In this document: positions 9,801 to 17,195 of the stretch, in pieces
How the letters are laid out: each line of letters opens with the position of its first letter
Position numbering within the stretch: position 1 is the stretch's first letter
Assembly: GCA_910578495.1 (NCBI GenBank)
Contig: CAJTRE010000018.1
Location: 1-30,538, forward strand
DNA: 30,538 nucleotides
Direction of reading: 5' to 3'
From: an uncultured Dorea sp.
GTDB lineage: Bacteria; Bacillota; Clostridia; Lachnospirales; Lachnospiraceae
The notes under the pieces: model-generated
Seen by the model: the letters and a program-made list of their open reading frames with translations, nothing else
What the model was told of the DNA's origin: nothing
Databases searched by the model: none
Position numbers and translations under genes: made by a program

Positions 9801-10178
9801 CTCCGGAAGACGTCCTTTAGAAACTGTAATTTGGTTCATCTCCTTTGGCAAGGACATAACATGAAGGACATGTTGTTCTTCTCCCGTCTCATTCAAGAAG
9901 TCTTTACTATATGCCCCTTCCACATTTGCAACACCCTCTATCTCCGCGATTGCCTGAATATCCCGCTCTGTAATACCAAATGTACTAAGCGCTTTAATAT
10001 CCATCAAATCTTCTCCATCGAAATAGGCATCTCCCGTAATACGCATTGATGGTTCCGACGCACGAATGCCCGAAAAGAAAGCTACCCCAAGGGTAACGAT
10101 AAACAGGATAGACAGAAACCGTCCAGAACTTTTTCGTATTTCCATATAAAAATCTTTACGAGTTGCTTTTCTCCTCAT
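6873..10178 (-). CDS. ABC exporter permease, FtsX type, coiled-coil insert
   Basis: This 1101-residue permease has an N-terminal membrane helix (about residues 20-40), an extracellular MacB-like domain (about 40-230), and a very long Lys/Glu/Ala-rich coiled coil (about 235-545) with repeated DAKQEL/AEAEI-like heptads. A three-helix FtsX domain (about 570-690), a second helix near 735-760, another extracellular domain, and a C-terminal FtsX domain (about 985-1095) follow. Each FtsX domain includes the family-typical ALGYSKASI or VLGFYNPEV segment. The coiled coil lies between the first TM and first FtsX domain and should project outside the cell, as in tripartite-like Firmicutes exporters. The ATPase gene stops 17 bp upstream, so the two form one operon. 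The substrate is unknown; cell-envelope peptides or lipids are typical for the family. The frame is intact. Confidence 0.9.
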   Translation of the reverse strand: MRRKATRKDFYMEIRKSSGRFLSILFIVTLGVAFFSGIRASEPSMRITGDAYFDGEDLMDIKALSTFGITERDIQAIAEIEGVANVEGAYSKDFLNETGEEQHVLHVMSLPKEMNQITVSKGRLPEKTGECLMDADIGYQAGDTVVLKSGTEDSVSDTLKTAEYKVVGIGSSPCYISFGRGSAVIGNGSISGFMMVPGDDFDLDVYTESYVQVSGAKELVAYTEEYKDKVGDVLDHIESITGERAQIRRQEIVDEAQEELDDAKQELSDAKAEIKEELGDAKKKLDDGQAELENARNRVADGKKQIKSAKAALKSKQKELERAKKEYQEGLEKWKDGKTEYSAGQKKFEKTEASAQKSIKQGEAGLKTYRQQLDVKQKDYQTLLGSIAAMEANPPKEPSAEWDVTLAAMKKQEKEAKKALSAAEADYNKKNVELQKSKEQLEAGEQRLKKSKALLDNNKKKLDKAAAQIKSGQSQIDSGRSEIDRQEQKLKEGEAEITENEIKLKDAQKEYEDGKKEAEQEIADAEEEIKEAEQDIAKIELPKWYVYDRSTLPEYEGYGENADRMRAIGRVFPVIFFLVAALISLTSMTRMVEEQRIQIGTMKALGYSKASIIFKYLGYALLATAGGSIIGVLVGEKVLPYIIIYAYGILYQHIPEILVPYSWSYAIQASLAAVACTMFATLFSCVRELSEQPASLMRPPSPKIGKRVLLEYVPFLWKRLNFTWKSTIRNLMRYKKRFFMTIFGIGGCMALMLVGYGIKDSVFEIADIQYDEIQIYDGSIILKEELTVEERENLDVYLQQNQDVDRHMDSYMKNITLKNGEKENETYIMVLGSPKESEKYVDFHDRKTKEEYRLSDEGAIVSEKTAKLLNVGIGDSVYVKDEETGDKEIRIEHICENYMGHYIYLTPKYYEKVYSEKPKYNNVMFAMKDSYEKERLEKAGEDILARDEVLSVSYMHDIEKQLNDMLKSLNLVIIVLIISAGMLAFVVLYNLNSINITERIRELATLKVLGFYNPEVAAYVYRENILLTFIGAAVGVVFGRILHLFIIETVEVPGAMFGRNINFPSYIYSLLFTVAFSMIVNGVMYFKLKKINMVESLKSIE

Positions 10179-10195
10179 TTGTCACCTCTGATACC

Positions 10196-10900
10196 TTACC
10201 ACTCAATTGTTTCAACCGAAACCGGAGCCACATTTTTTATAACTTTGGACACACGCCCATTTTTAATCTGAATCACTCTATCCGCCATGGGCGCAATAGC
10301 AGAATTATGCGTAATCAAAATAACGGTCATTCCTTTTTCACGACAAGTATCCTGCAACAACTTCAAAATCGACTTTCCCGTATTATAATCAAGCGCCCCC
10401 GTAGGTTCATCACAAAGAAGAAGCTTCGGGTTTTTTGCCAAAGCTCTTGCTATGGATACTCTCTGCTGCTCACCGCCTGATAACTGCGCCGGGAAATTCA
10501 TAAGCCGGTCTCCCAAACCCACTTCTTCCATTACCTTTTTAGCATCCATGGGATCTTTGCAGATTTGAAGAGCAAGCTCTACATTTTCCAGTGCGGTCAG
10601 ATTAGGAATCAGATTGTAAAACTGGAATACAAATCCAATATCATCCCTTCGATATGCCGTCAGTTGTTTCTGAGAATATGCGGCGATGTCTTGTCCCGCC
10701 ACTAGAACCTTCCCCTCAGAAGCGGTGTCCATTCCTCCCAAGATATTAAGAACTGTTGTTTTTCCGGCTCCGCTTGGACCAACAACTACGGTAAATTCCC
10801 CTTTTTCAATCTCAAAATCAATTCCTGCTGCCGCCATAATCTCAACTTCGCCCATTCGATATATTTTCTTTACATTTTCTAATGTAACAAATCCACTCAT
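10196..10900 (-). CDS. ABC transporter ATPase (LolD/MacB type)
   Basis: This 234-residue protein is the nucleotide-binding subunit for the permease that follows 17 bp later. It carries Walker A GPSGAGKTT, the Q-loop at FQFYNLIPNLTALENV, the signature LSGGEQQRVSIARAL, Walker B LLLCDEPTGALD and the H-loop His in ILITHNSAI. The LTALENV segment and the GALD end of Walker B are typical of the LolD/MacB/FtsE-like group, which pairs with FtsX permeases for export or lipoprotein and peptide handling. The start is set at ATG 10900, five bases behind GGAGG; an upstream in-frame GTG overlaps that site. It is divergent from the acetyltransferase gene. Confidence 0.94.
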   Translation of the reverse strand: MSGFVTLENVKKIYRMGEVEIMAAAGIDFEIEKGEFTVVVGPSGAGKTTVLNILGGMDTASEGKVLVAGQDIAAYSQKQLTAYRRDDIGFVFQFYNLIPNLTALENVELALQICKDPMDAKKVMEEVGLGDRLMNFPAQLSGGEQQRVSIARALAKNPKLLLCDEPTGALDYNTGKSILKLLQDTCREKGMTVILITHNSAIAPMADRVIQIKNGRVSKVIKNVAPVSVETIEW

Positions 10901-10950
10901 AACATCCTCCACAAATATGCAAAATATTCAACTTTGTATGGCTTTCATTC

Positions 10951-10979
10951 ATTATATCATTTATAATAGTAATTGAAAA
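10951..10979 (-). promoter_or_regulatory. Candidate promoter of the ABC exporter operon
   Basis: On the minus strand TTTTCA (10979-10974) and TATAAT (10956-10951) are 17 bases apart. The -10 is perfect and the -35 poor. A second TATAAT at 10962-10967 on the plus strand may serve the divergent acetyltransferase gene, so the two promoters would overlap. Confidence 0.45.
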
Positions 10980-11035
10980 TTAGGATTTTTTAAAAGAAAT
11001 AGAAAATATATACAAAAAAGAAAGAAGGAATACTA

Positions 11036-11548
11036 ATGAGCACAAATTTTCACATCCGAGCCATCAAAACTGACAGTGAAATCCATGCCATTGCCGCCCT
11101 TGCCGAAGAAATATGGAATCAGCATTTTACTCCCATTATCGGCAAATCACAGGTAGATTATATGGTAGAAAAATTTCAGTCTTACAAAGCGCTGAAACAT
11201 CAAATCCAAATGGAGGGATATGAATATTTTGAAATTCTTTGTGATGAAGAACTTGCAGGATATACCGGTGTCCGACAGGAAACAGAGAGCCTTTTCCTTA
11301 GCAAACTATATATTCATCAGTCATTCCGCGGCAAACATCTTGCCACCAAAACAATGAATTTTCTCACAGCACTTTGCAAAGAGCGAGGTCTCAAAAAAAT
11401 CCATCTCACTTGCAATAAACATAATGATAACACATTAAAAGTTTATGACCATCTGGGATTTCACATCACAGATTCTCAAGTTGCCGATATTGGAAACGGA
11501 TTCGTAATGGACGATTATATATTGACATATGAGATAACCGGCAGATGA
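11036..11548 (+). CDS. GNAT-family N-acetyltransferase
   Basis: This 170-residue protein is a single GNAT domain, which moves an acetyl group from acetyl-CoA to an amine. The strand and loop SKLYIHQSFRGKHLATKTM (about residues 89-107) is motif A, with the R-G-K-H-L-A pyrophosphate-binding loop. The segment NTLKVYDHLGFHITD (about 130-144) is the C-terminal motif B. The N-terminal part matches RimI-like small-molecule or protein acetyltransferases; the acceptor cannot be predicted. It is a single-gene plus-strand unit with a GAAGGA ribosome site and its own terminator overlapping the stop codon. Confidence 0.88.
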   Translation: MSTNFHIRAIKTDSEIHAIAALAEEIWNQHFTPIIGKSQVDYMVEKFQSYKALKHQIQMEGYEYFEILCDEELAGYTGVRQETESLFLSKLYIHQSFRGKHLATKTMNFLTALCKERGLKKIHLTCNKHNDNTLKVYDHLGFHITDSQVADIGNGFVMDDYILTYEITGR

Positions 11549-11575
11549 GCAAAACACTCTTCTGCCGGTTTTATT
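11536..11575 (+). terminator. Rho-independent terminator of the GNAT gene
   Basis: AACCGGCAGA (11536-11545) pairs perfectly with TCTGCCGGTT (11561-11570), followed by TTTTATTATCTT. The left arm lies inside the last codons of the acetyltransferase gene. The same hairpin faces the end of the PurF-like gene, with a weaker T stretch on that side. Confidence 0.85.
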
Positions 11576-11590
11576 ATCTTACTTTATATG

Positions 11591-13003
11591 CTATTCCTTT
11601 CCATTAAAGCAGTACGTACATAACTTGCAAGGTTCGATTCCGATAGACGCAATCAAATCGTCCAGTCTATGATATCGTAGTGTCGTAAAATTCTGCTGTT
11701 TTCTAATATCCTCCAACATCTGAGCATATCTTTCTGTCGTAGGATCTGCATATTCATCTAATATTTCCTGCGGACAATTGTCACCCTCCCGCTCTCTGAT
11801 CACTCTCCGCGTAATCAAATCGAGCTCTGACTTAGAGCGTGAGAAATTAAGATATTTACATCCATATAAAAGGGGCGGACATGCCGGGCGGACATGCACC
11901 TCTTCTGCTCCGCTGTTATACAGAAACTCTGTCGTCTCCCGCAGCTGCGTTCCGCGCACAATGGAATCATCAATAAGCAGCAGCTTCTTATCTTTAATCA
12001 GTGACTGTACTGGAATCAACTTCATTTTTGCAATTAAATTTCTCTGCTGTTGGTTGGTCGGCATAAAGGATCTCGGCCAAGTCGGCGTATATTTGATAAA
12101 TGGTCTTGCATACGGGATACCGGACTCATTCGCATATCCAATGGCATGAGCAATGCCAGAATCCGGAACGCCTGCAACTACATCCGGCTGTACCGAATCT
12201 CCATCGCGTTTTGCCAGCATACTTCCACATCTGTAGCGCATCTCTTCTACATTCACGCCTTCGTAACCGGATGTCGGATACCCATAATATACCCACAAAA
12301 ATGAACACATCTTCATTTCTTCTCTTGCTTCACTTAAAACTTCCACCTTATCCGGTGTAATATAAACAATCTCACATGGTCCAAGTTCCTTATAATCTGT
12401 ATATCCCAGATTAATATATGCGTGACTTTCAAAGGAAACACAGTATGCATCTTCTTTATGCCCCAGCACAACCGGCGTTCTTCCGTACTTATCTCTGGCC
12501 GCGTAAATACCTTTATGCGTCATAACGAGCAACGTCATAGATCCGTCCACAAGTTCTTGAACATACCTGATTCCCTCTAAAATTGTATCTTTCTCACAGA
12601 TAAGAGCGGCAATCAACTCCGTCATATTTATCTGCCCATTAGACATCTCTTGAAAATGAGAATGTGCACCCTCATATAACTTCTCTACCAGTTCTTCTGC
12701 ATTATTCACTTTACCAACAGTAGTAATAGCAAAGCTTCCAAGCTTTGAACTGATGATCAACGGCTGAGGCTCAAAATCTGAAATACACCCAATTCCAAGA
12801 GTTCCTTTCATCTCACCTACATCTTTATCAAATTTTGTTCTAAACGGCGAGTTCTGAATATTATGTATGGCACGATTGAATCCATCTTCACCATGCGACG
12901 CCATTCCCGCCCGTCTCGTACCTAAATGCGAATGATAATCTACACCATAGAAAAGTTCCAAGACACAATCTTGTTTTGACGCTACTCCGAAAAATCCTCC
13001 CAT
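11591..13003 (-). CDS. PurF paralogue lacking glutaminase active site
   Basis: Amidophosphoribosyltransferase makes phosphoribosylamine from PRPP and glutamine in the first step of purine synthesis. The 470-residue protein has the two-domain layout: Ntn glutaminase-like residues 1-230 and phosphoribosyltransferase residues 240-440, with the intact PRPP loop LLLIDDSIVRGTQ (341-353). Cysteines at 233, 382, 462 and 465 align with the [4Fe-4S] ligands of the Bacillus subtilis enzyme. The catalytic N-terminal Cys is missing: the protein starts Met-Gly-Gly-Phe-Phe-Gly where PurF has Cys-Gly-x-x-Gly. The glutamine-site motifs RYST and HNGN are also absent (ISDF and TVGKV at those places). ATG 13003 is firmly set by AAAGGAGA seven bases upstream. 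It probably uses ammonia, partners another protein or has a regulatory role; a true purF should exist elsewhere. Confidence 0.88.
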   Translation of the reverse strand: MGGFFGVASKQDCVLELFYGVDYHSHLGTRRAGMASHGEDGFNRAIHNIQNSPFRTKFDKDVGEMKGTLGIGCISDFEPQPLIISSKLGSFAITTVGKVNNAEELVEKLYEGAHSHFQEMSNGQINMTELIAALICEKDTILEGIRYVQELVDGSMTLLVMTHKGIYAARDKYGRTPVVLGHKEDAYCVSFESHAYINLGYTDYKELGPCEIVYITPDKVEVLSEAREEMKMCSFLWVYYGYPTSGYEGVNVEEMRYRCGSMLAKRDGDSVQPDVVAGVPDSGIAHAIGYANESGIPYARPFIKYTPTWPRSFMPTNQQQRNLIAKMKLIPVQSLIKDKKLLLIDDSIVRGTQLRETTEFLYNSGAEEVHVRPACPPLLYGCKYLNFSRSKSELDLITRRVIREREGDNCPQEILDEYADPTTERYAQMLEDIRKQQNFTTLRYHRLDDLIASIGIEPCKLCTYCFNGKE

Positions 13004-13052
13004 AGGTCTGTCTCCTTTTATATATGAATCTTTAATCACTTATTCATTAGGA

Positions 13053-13082
13053 ATTGTAGCACACAGACATAAAACATGTCTA
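13053..13082 (-). promoter_or_regulatory. Promoter with embedded inverted repeat, PurF-like gene
   Basis: On the minus strand TAGACA (13082-13077) and TACAAT (13058-13053) are 18 bases apart. The perfect inverted repeat AGACAT-N5-ATGTCT occupies 13065-13081, mostly between the two boxes, where a bound repressor would block transcription. It does not match the purine operators I know. Confidence 0.5.
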
Positions 13083-13121
13083 GTATTGTTTCTTATAAAT
13101 ATATGGTTTTTATTAATACAA

Positions 13122-14708
13122 TTAATAATTAAGTGAATCTTCAAATCCCACAATTTCTCCACAAAGCCGTTCCATCTGATCATATACCATAGGCATATCC
13201 CTTTCGTCCGTCATTGTCACGACTACATCTCCAACCAGTAATTTTGTCTTTCCTTTTGGAATTATCTCGTCCGTTCCCCGTCGAACAGCTACCAGCAAAC
13301 AATTATCCGGCCACCGGATCTCACCAATCATCATTTCCTCTACCTGGGAGCCCTGGTGCACCACAAATTCAGTCAAAATCTTCTGCCCTTGGTCTTGATA
13401 AACTTCTTTCCCACGCTTCTCCAATAAACGTTCCAGAAGGCTCTCATAAATAGGCTTTGATTTTAATAAAGTCGCCACAACATACGCCACTATAGATACA
13501 AGCGACAACGACAACATCTGACTCAGCGATCCCGTCATTTCAAAAATCAAAATGATACCAGTAAGAGGAGCCCGTACAATAGCAGAAAAAAATCCTCCCA
13601 TAGCAAGCAGTACAAAATTATTCAAATAGATACTGTCCAGACCGAAAAATTGTATTCCTACCGCTGCAAATGCTCCCCCGATAAAACCGCCAAGCACCAA
13701 AAGCGGGAAGAAAATTCCTCCCGGAGCCCCCGAACCAAAACTCACTGCTGAAAAGATAAACCTTCCAACCAATAAAAATAAAATCGTTCCGATCATCATG
13801 TCCGTATGCGTCAACTCATCGATCAATCTATGTCCGCTTCCCAAAAACTCCGGCAGCGTAAACCCAAGAATTCCGGCACATACAAACGGAATCACTATTT
13901 TCGTCGTTACATTCAGACACTTTGCCCGGTTATACATTGCCTGTACTTTCAACGTAAACCAGTTATAAAACGCTCCCATTACGCCAAGCGCTGCGCCCAA
14001 TAATAATATCATCCAATAATATTCCACAGGCAGCGTTTTCAAAATGTCAAACCGAAATACAGAATCCATACCCAGCACCGTAGAAGCCATAAAATCCGCA
14101 GTCAATGACGCAGACATGACAGATACCAAAACGGATACTGAAAAATTTTTATGCACCTCTTCCATAGAAAACATAACTCCCGCAAGCGGTGCGTGGAAAG
14201 CGGCTGAAAGACCTGCGCTTGCTCCACAGGTGAGCAGGAATTTTTCCTCTGTCTTACCCCGATCCAGCCCTTTTGACACACCCTTTCCTACCATAGCCCC
14301 AAGCTGGATAGACGGGCCTTCCCGTCCCAGTGCAAGTCCACCGAGAATACACAAAAAACCGCCAATGAATTTAGCAGGCAGAACTTTCCACCAGACCTGA
14401 TCTAGTTTTCCTGTCATCTCTCCTTCAAGCTGCGGAATACCGCTGCCGGAAATCATCGGCTCATACTTTACAAGTTTTGCCACAATCCATGCCAAAACAA
14501 GAAGAACTGCAAACCATCCTGCCATTCTCACCGGACTTTGTCTTGCAAATGCCAGAATATCGCTCAACCATTCTCCTGCATACTCTAACCATACCCGGTA
14601 CAAAAGCACTACGATTCCGGCAAATGCGCCCACTAATATTCCTTCTCCAATTAAAATAATCTGAAAACGCTCTGCACGTCTGATTGTGCTTTTTGTATCA
14701 TTACCCAC
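13122..14708 (-). CDS. ClC-type H+/Cl- exchange transporter with RCK_C domain
   Basis: This 528-residue membrane protein is a ClC chloride transporter. It shows the three selectivity motifs GSGIP (88-92), GREGP (128-132, with the gating glutamate Glu130) and GGIFFP (about residues 330-335). The segment LAGVMFSMEEVH carries Glu184 at the position of the internal proton glutamate of E. coli ClcA (Glu203), so it should be a proton-coupled antiporter rather than a channel. Residues about 440-520 form a cytoplasmic TrkA-C/RCK_C domain (from QGSQVEEMMIG to VVTMTD), likely a ligand-binding control module. The start is a GTG at 14708 seven bases after GGGGGG. It follows the AIM24-family gene by 49 bp, probably in one transcript. 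Confidence 0.92.
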   Translation of the reverse strand: MGNDTKSTIRRAERFQIILIGEGILVGAFAGIVVLLYRVWLEYAGEWLSDILAFARQSPVRMAGWFAVLLVLAWIVAKLVKYEPMISGSGIPQLEGEMTGKLDQVWWKVLPAKFIGGFLCILGGLALGREGPSIQLGAMVGKGVSKGLDRGKTEEKFLLTCGASAGLSAAFHAPLAGVMFSMEEVHKNFSVSVLVSVMSASLTADFMASTVLGMDSVFRFDILKTLPVEYYWMILLLGAALGVMGAFYNWFTLKVQAMYNRAKCLNVTTKIVIPFVCAGILGFTLPEFLGSGHRLIDELTHTDMMIGTILFLLVGRFIFSAVSFGSGAPGGIFFPLLVLGGFIGGAFAAVGIQFFGLDSIYLNNFVLLAMGGFFSAIVRAPLTGIILIFEMTGSLSQMLSLSLVSIVAYVVATLLKSKPIYESLLERLLEKRGKEVYQDQGQKILTEFVVHQGSQVEEMMIGEIRWPDNCLLVAVRRGTDEIIPKGKTKLLVGDVVVTMTDERDMPMVYDQMERLCGEIVGFEDSLNY

Positions 14709-14757
14709 ATCTTTTCCCCCCTGTGTACATCCTCAGTCCGCGCAAAAACTGCCTCTC

Positions 14758-15438
14758 TTATGATCCGGACGGCAGATATGGTCTAAGCGCCCCTGCCATG
14801 TTGCTGACAGGCATTGTCTGTAACCACACTCTTCCTGGTCCTGTAATGACCGTATTAAAAATTCCTTCACCGCCAAATAGCATATTTTTTACACCGGGCA
14901 CACTTCTAATCTCCATACTGCAGCTCGAAGTCATAGCCGCCAGATGTCCCGTATCTATTACAATCTGCTGCCCTGCCTGAAGCTCATACTCAACAACATG
15001 GCCGTCAAACTCCGCAAATACAGTTCCTTGCCCGCTGACTTTCTGCATAATAAATCCCTCGCCGCCAAAAAGACCTGCACTGAATTTCTTATGAAAGAAC
15101 ACCGAAAGCTGTACACCTGCTTCTCCTGCAAGAAATGCACTCTTCTGGAACACCATTTCCTGCCCCGGTCCAATCTCAAACGGTCTGATTGAACCAGGAA
15201 AACTGGATGCAAACGCAATCATTCCCGGTCCTCCCTGTGCAGTATAAATGTTCTGGAACATTTTTTCTCCGGACAACATTCTTCCAAACGCCTTTCCAAG
15301 ACCGCCATTGGTAGTAGTCTCCATCAGCATATTCGGAGACATCCATGACATACTGCCGCCTTCATTAATCATCCGCTCTCCGCCTTCCAGTTCACACACA
15401 ACTACCGGAAGTGTCTCTCCTAAAATCTTATATTTCAT
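14758..15438 (-). CDS. AIM24-family protein (TIGR00266 type)
   Basis: This 226-residue protein lacks membrane segments and is rich in glycine and beta strand. The segments GEGFIMQKVSGQGTVF and GPGRVWLQTMP mark the bacterial branch of the AIM24 family (TIGR00266), a double-stranded beta-helix fold of unknown function. The yeast relative is a mitochondrial inner-membrane organiser; the bacterial role is not settled. AGGAGGAAGGTAAATG makes the start clear. It lies 49 bp upstream of the ClC gene with no terminator between, so the two are likely co-transcribed. Confidence 0.9.
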   Translation of the reverse strand: MKYKILGETLPVVVCELEGGERMINEGGSMSWMSPNMLMETTTNGGLGKAFGRMLSGEKMFQNIYTAQGGPGMIAFASSFPGSIRPFEIGPGQEMVFQKSAFLAGEAGVQLSVFFHKKFSAGLFGGEGFIMQKVSGQGTVFAEFDGHVVEYELQAGQQIVIDTGHLAAMTSSCSMEIRSVPGVKNMLFGGEGIFNTVITGPGRVWLQTMPVSNMAGALRPYLPSGS

Positions 15439-15510
15439 TTACCTTCCTCCTTCTCTTTAAAGCTGCCTTTATCATACCACAGCCACGCGCTCTCTGTCTA
15501 TTTGTAAACA

Positions 15511-15544
15511 GAAAAACAGGAATGCTTACTCATATGCACTCCTG
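15511..15544 (-). terminator. Rho-independent terminator of the NSS symporter gene
   Basis: CAGGAATGC (15517-15525) and GCACTCCTG (15536-15544) pair with one mismatch. On the minus strand the stem is followed directly by TTTTTC. It lies just behind the symporter stop at 15559. Confidence 0.75.
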
Positions 15545-15558
15545 CCTCATTTCGATTA

Positions 15559-17031
15559 TTATGATTCCTTTTTCTTCTTTCCGCCTGCAAGCGCACAACA
15601 AAGCACGAATCCAAGCAGAAGAATGGCAACAGTCATCCATACTACAAATACAGTTGTATCCATTGTGCTGAATTTATCATAGTACCCTTTGAGATAGATG
15701 ACTATGATAATCAGTGGAATCCCATATCCCACATACCCTTTCAAAACTGCCGGAAACTTCATCCCATATCCGGTGTTTACCTCGGCCAGAAACTTCTCCC
15801 ATCCCCATCCATTCTTTCTCGTAATGAACAAGAGGTATCCTAAGCTTCCTAGCGGAAGCAAGTTATTAGATACGATAAAATCCTCAAAATCCAGCACCGT
15901 ACTTCCGGGACCTACCGGCTGAAAACCAGACAATAGATTAAATCCAAATACACATGGAAGACTCAGTATAATAATGAGCACCATACTCATAATAACACTC
16001 TTTCGTCTGGACCAGTTTAACATATCCATATCGAAAGAAATAATATTTTCAAAGACAGCTACTAATGTAGAGAACGCCGCAAATGTCAGGAACAGAAAGA
16101 ATAACGCTCCCCACCAACGGCCGCCCGGCATCTGTGCAAACAAATTAGGAATCGTTATAAAGATCAGACTCGGGCCTGCATCCGGCTGAATATTATATGC
16201 AAAACAGGATGGAATAATAATGAATCCTGCCATCAATGCAACAAATGTATCTAAGATTGTAATATTTACCGCCTCTCCGGTCAGACTTCTATCTTTACTC
16301 ATATAGCTTCCAAAAATCATCATCGCTGCAATACCGATAGACAACGTAAAAAACGCCTGACTCATAGCGCTAAAGATGACATTTCCGATTCCAATATCCA
16401 TCATCTTCTTGAAATCCGGAACAAGATAGAAACGAATTCCTTTCTCTGCCCCGTCTAAAAAGAAAGAATGCACCGCCAACACAACCATGATAAGAAGCAG
16501 CGCCGTCATCATCACCTTTGTCACACGCTCAACACCGTTACGGATACCAAACCAGCAGATTGCAAATCCAAGCACTGTAATGAGAATCGTCCAGAATGCC
16601 ATCGTTCCGGGACTGCCCAACATTTCCCCAAATCCATTCTGTACATACTCCGAAGATACTCCTACAAATTCTCCCTTCATACTGCGCCAGCAATAGTAAA
16701 GCATCCACCCTCCTACAGTTGTATAAAACATCATAAGCAGATAACTGCCTAAAATACCGATCCATTTGGTATAATGCCATTTTGTTCCCTCAGGCGCAAG
16801 TTCCTCGTATGCTTTTGCCACACCATAGCCACTTCCACGTCCAATAGCAAACTCACTTGTAAGAACCGGTATACCCATGATCACTAAGAAAATCAGATAA
16901 ATTAAGATAAAGGCCGCTCCCCCCATCTCTCCACATAAATATGGAAATTTCCACACATTCCCAATTCCAATCGCGCATCCGGCTGACACCAAAATAAATC
17001 CCAGACGTGAACCAAATTTTTCTCTTTTCAT
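15559..17031 (-). CDS. Sodium-dependent amino acid symporter (NSS/SNF family)
   Basis: This 490-residue protein of about 12 membrane helices belongs to the neurotransmitter:sodium symporter family (LeuT, MhsT, TnaT type). The first helix carries the signature GIGNVWKFPYLCGEMGG (about residues 22-38), which forms the sodium and substrate sites. The loop after it has IPVLTSEFAIGRGSG, also typical. Bacterial members import amino acids with Na+; the exact substrate is not readable. The C-terminus ends in a lysine-rich tail (GGKKKKES). It has its own promoter and terminator and is separated from the reductase cluster by a strong terminator, so it is probably independently expressed, although both handle amine compounds. 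Confidence 0.92.
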   Translation of the reverse strand: MKREKFGSRLGFILVSAGCAIGIGNVWKFPYLCGEMGGAAFILIYLIFLVIMGIPVLTSEFAIGRGSGYGVAKAYEELAPEGTKWHYTKWIGILGSYLLMMFYTTVGGWMLYYCWRSMKGEFVGVSSEYVQNGFGEMLGSPGTMAFWTILITVLGFAICWFGIRNGVERVTKVMMTALLLIMVVLAVHSFFLDGAEKGIRFYLVPDFKKMMDIGIGNVIFSAMSQAFFTLSIGIAAMMIFGSYMSKDRSLTGEAVNITILDTFVALMAGFIIIPSCFAYNIQPDAGPSLIFITIPNLFAQMPGGRWWGALFFLFLTFAAFSTLVAVFENIISFDMDMLNWSRRKSVIMSMVLIIILSLPCVFGFNLLSGFQPVGPGSTVLDFEDFIVSNNLLPLGSLGYLLFITRKNGWGWEKFLAEVNTGYGMKFPAVLKGYVGYGIPLIIIVIYLKGYYDKFSTMDTTVFVVWMTVAILLLGFVLCCALAGGKKKKES

Positions 17032-17065
17032 CTTATGTCACTCCCTTTTTTGCTTTAATTCGTAT

Positions 17066-17095
17066 ATTATACAATGCAAAAACATAAAAATGCAA
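17066..17095 (-). promoter_or_regulatory. Promoter of the NSS symporter gene
   Basis: On the minus strand TTGCAT (17095-17090) and TATAAT (17071-17066) are 18 bases apart, about 35 bases before the ATG at 17031. GGGAG lies 10 bases ahead of that ATG. Confidence 0.6.
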
Positions 17096-17133
17096 GTTAA
17101 ATCCGCTCTTATTCCACCATTTCACAAATACTG

Positions 17134-17167
17134 CAAAAAGAGGATTCCACTAGTGAATCCCCTTTTT
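17134..17167 (-). terminator. Terminator closing the reductase operon
   Basis: On the minus strand GGATTC and GAATCC pair around a short loop that is itself partly palindromic (CACTAGTG). The stem is extended by A/T pairs and followed by TCTTTTTGC. It lies 28 bp after the GrdE-like stop and closes the minus-strand cluster before the symporter promoter. Confidence 0.85.
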
Positions 17168-17195
17168 GTATTACATTATTCTTCAAACTGGAGGT

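Noticed and set aside
15559..17031. NSS symporter as part of the reductase operon
   Set aside because: A strong terminator at 17134-17167 and a good promoter at 17066-17095 separate them; co-function is possible but co-transcription is not supported.
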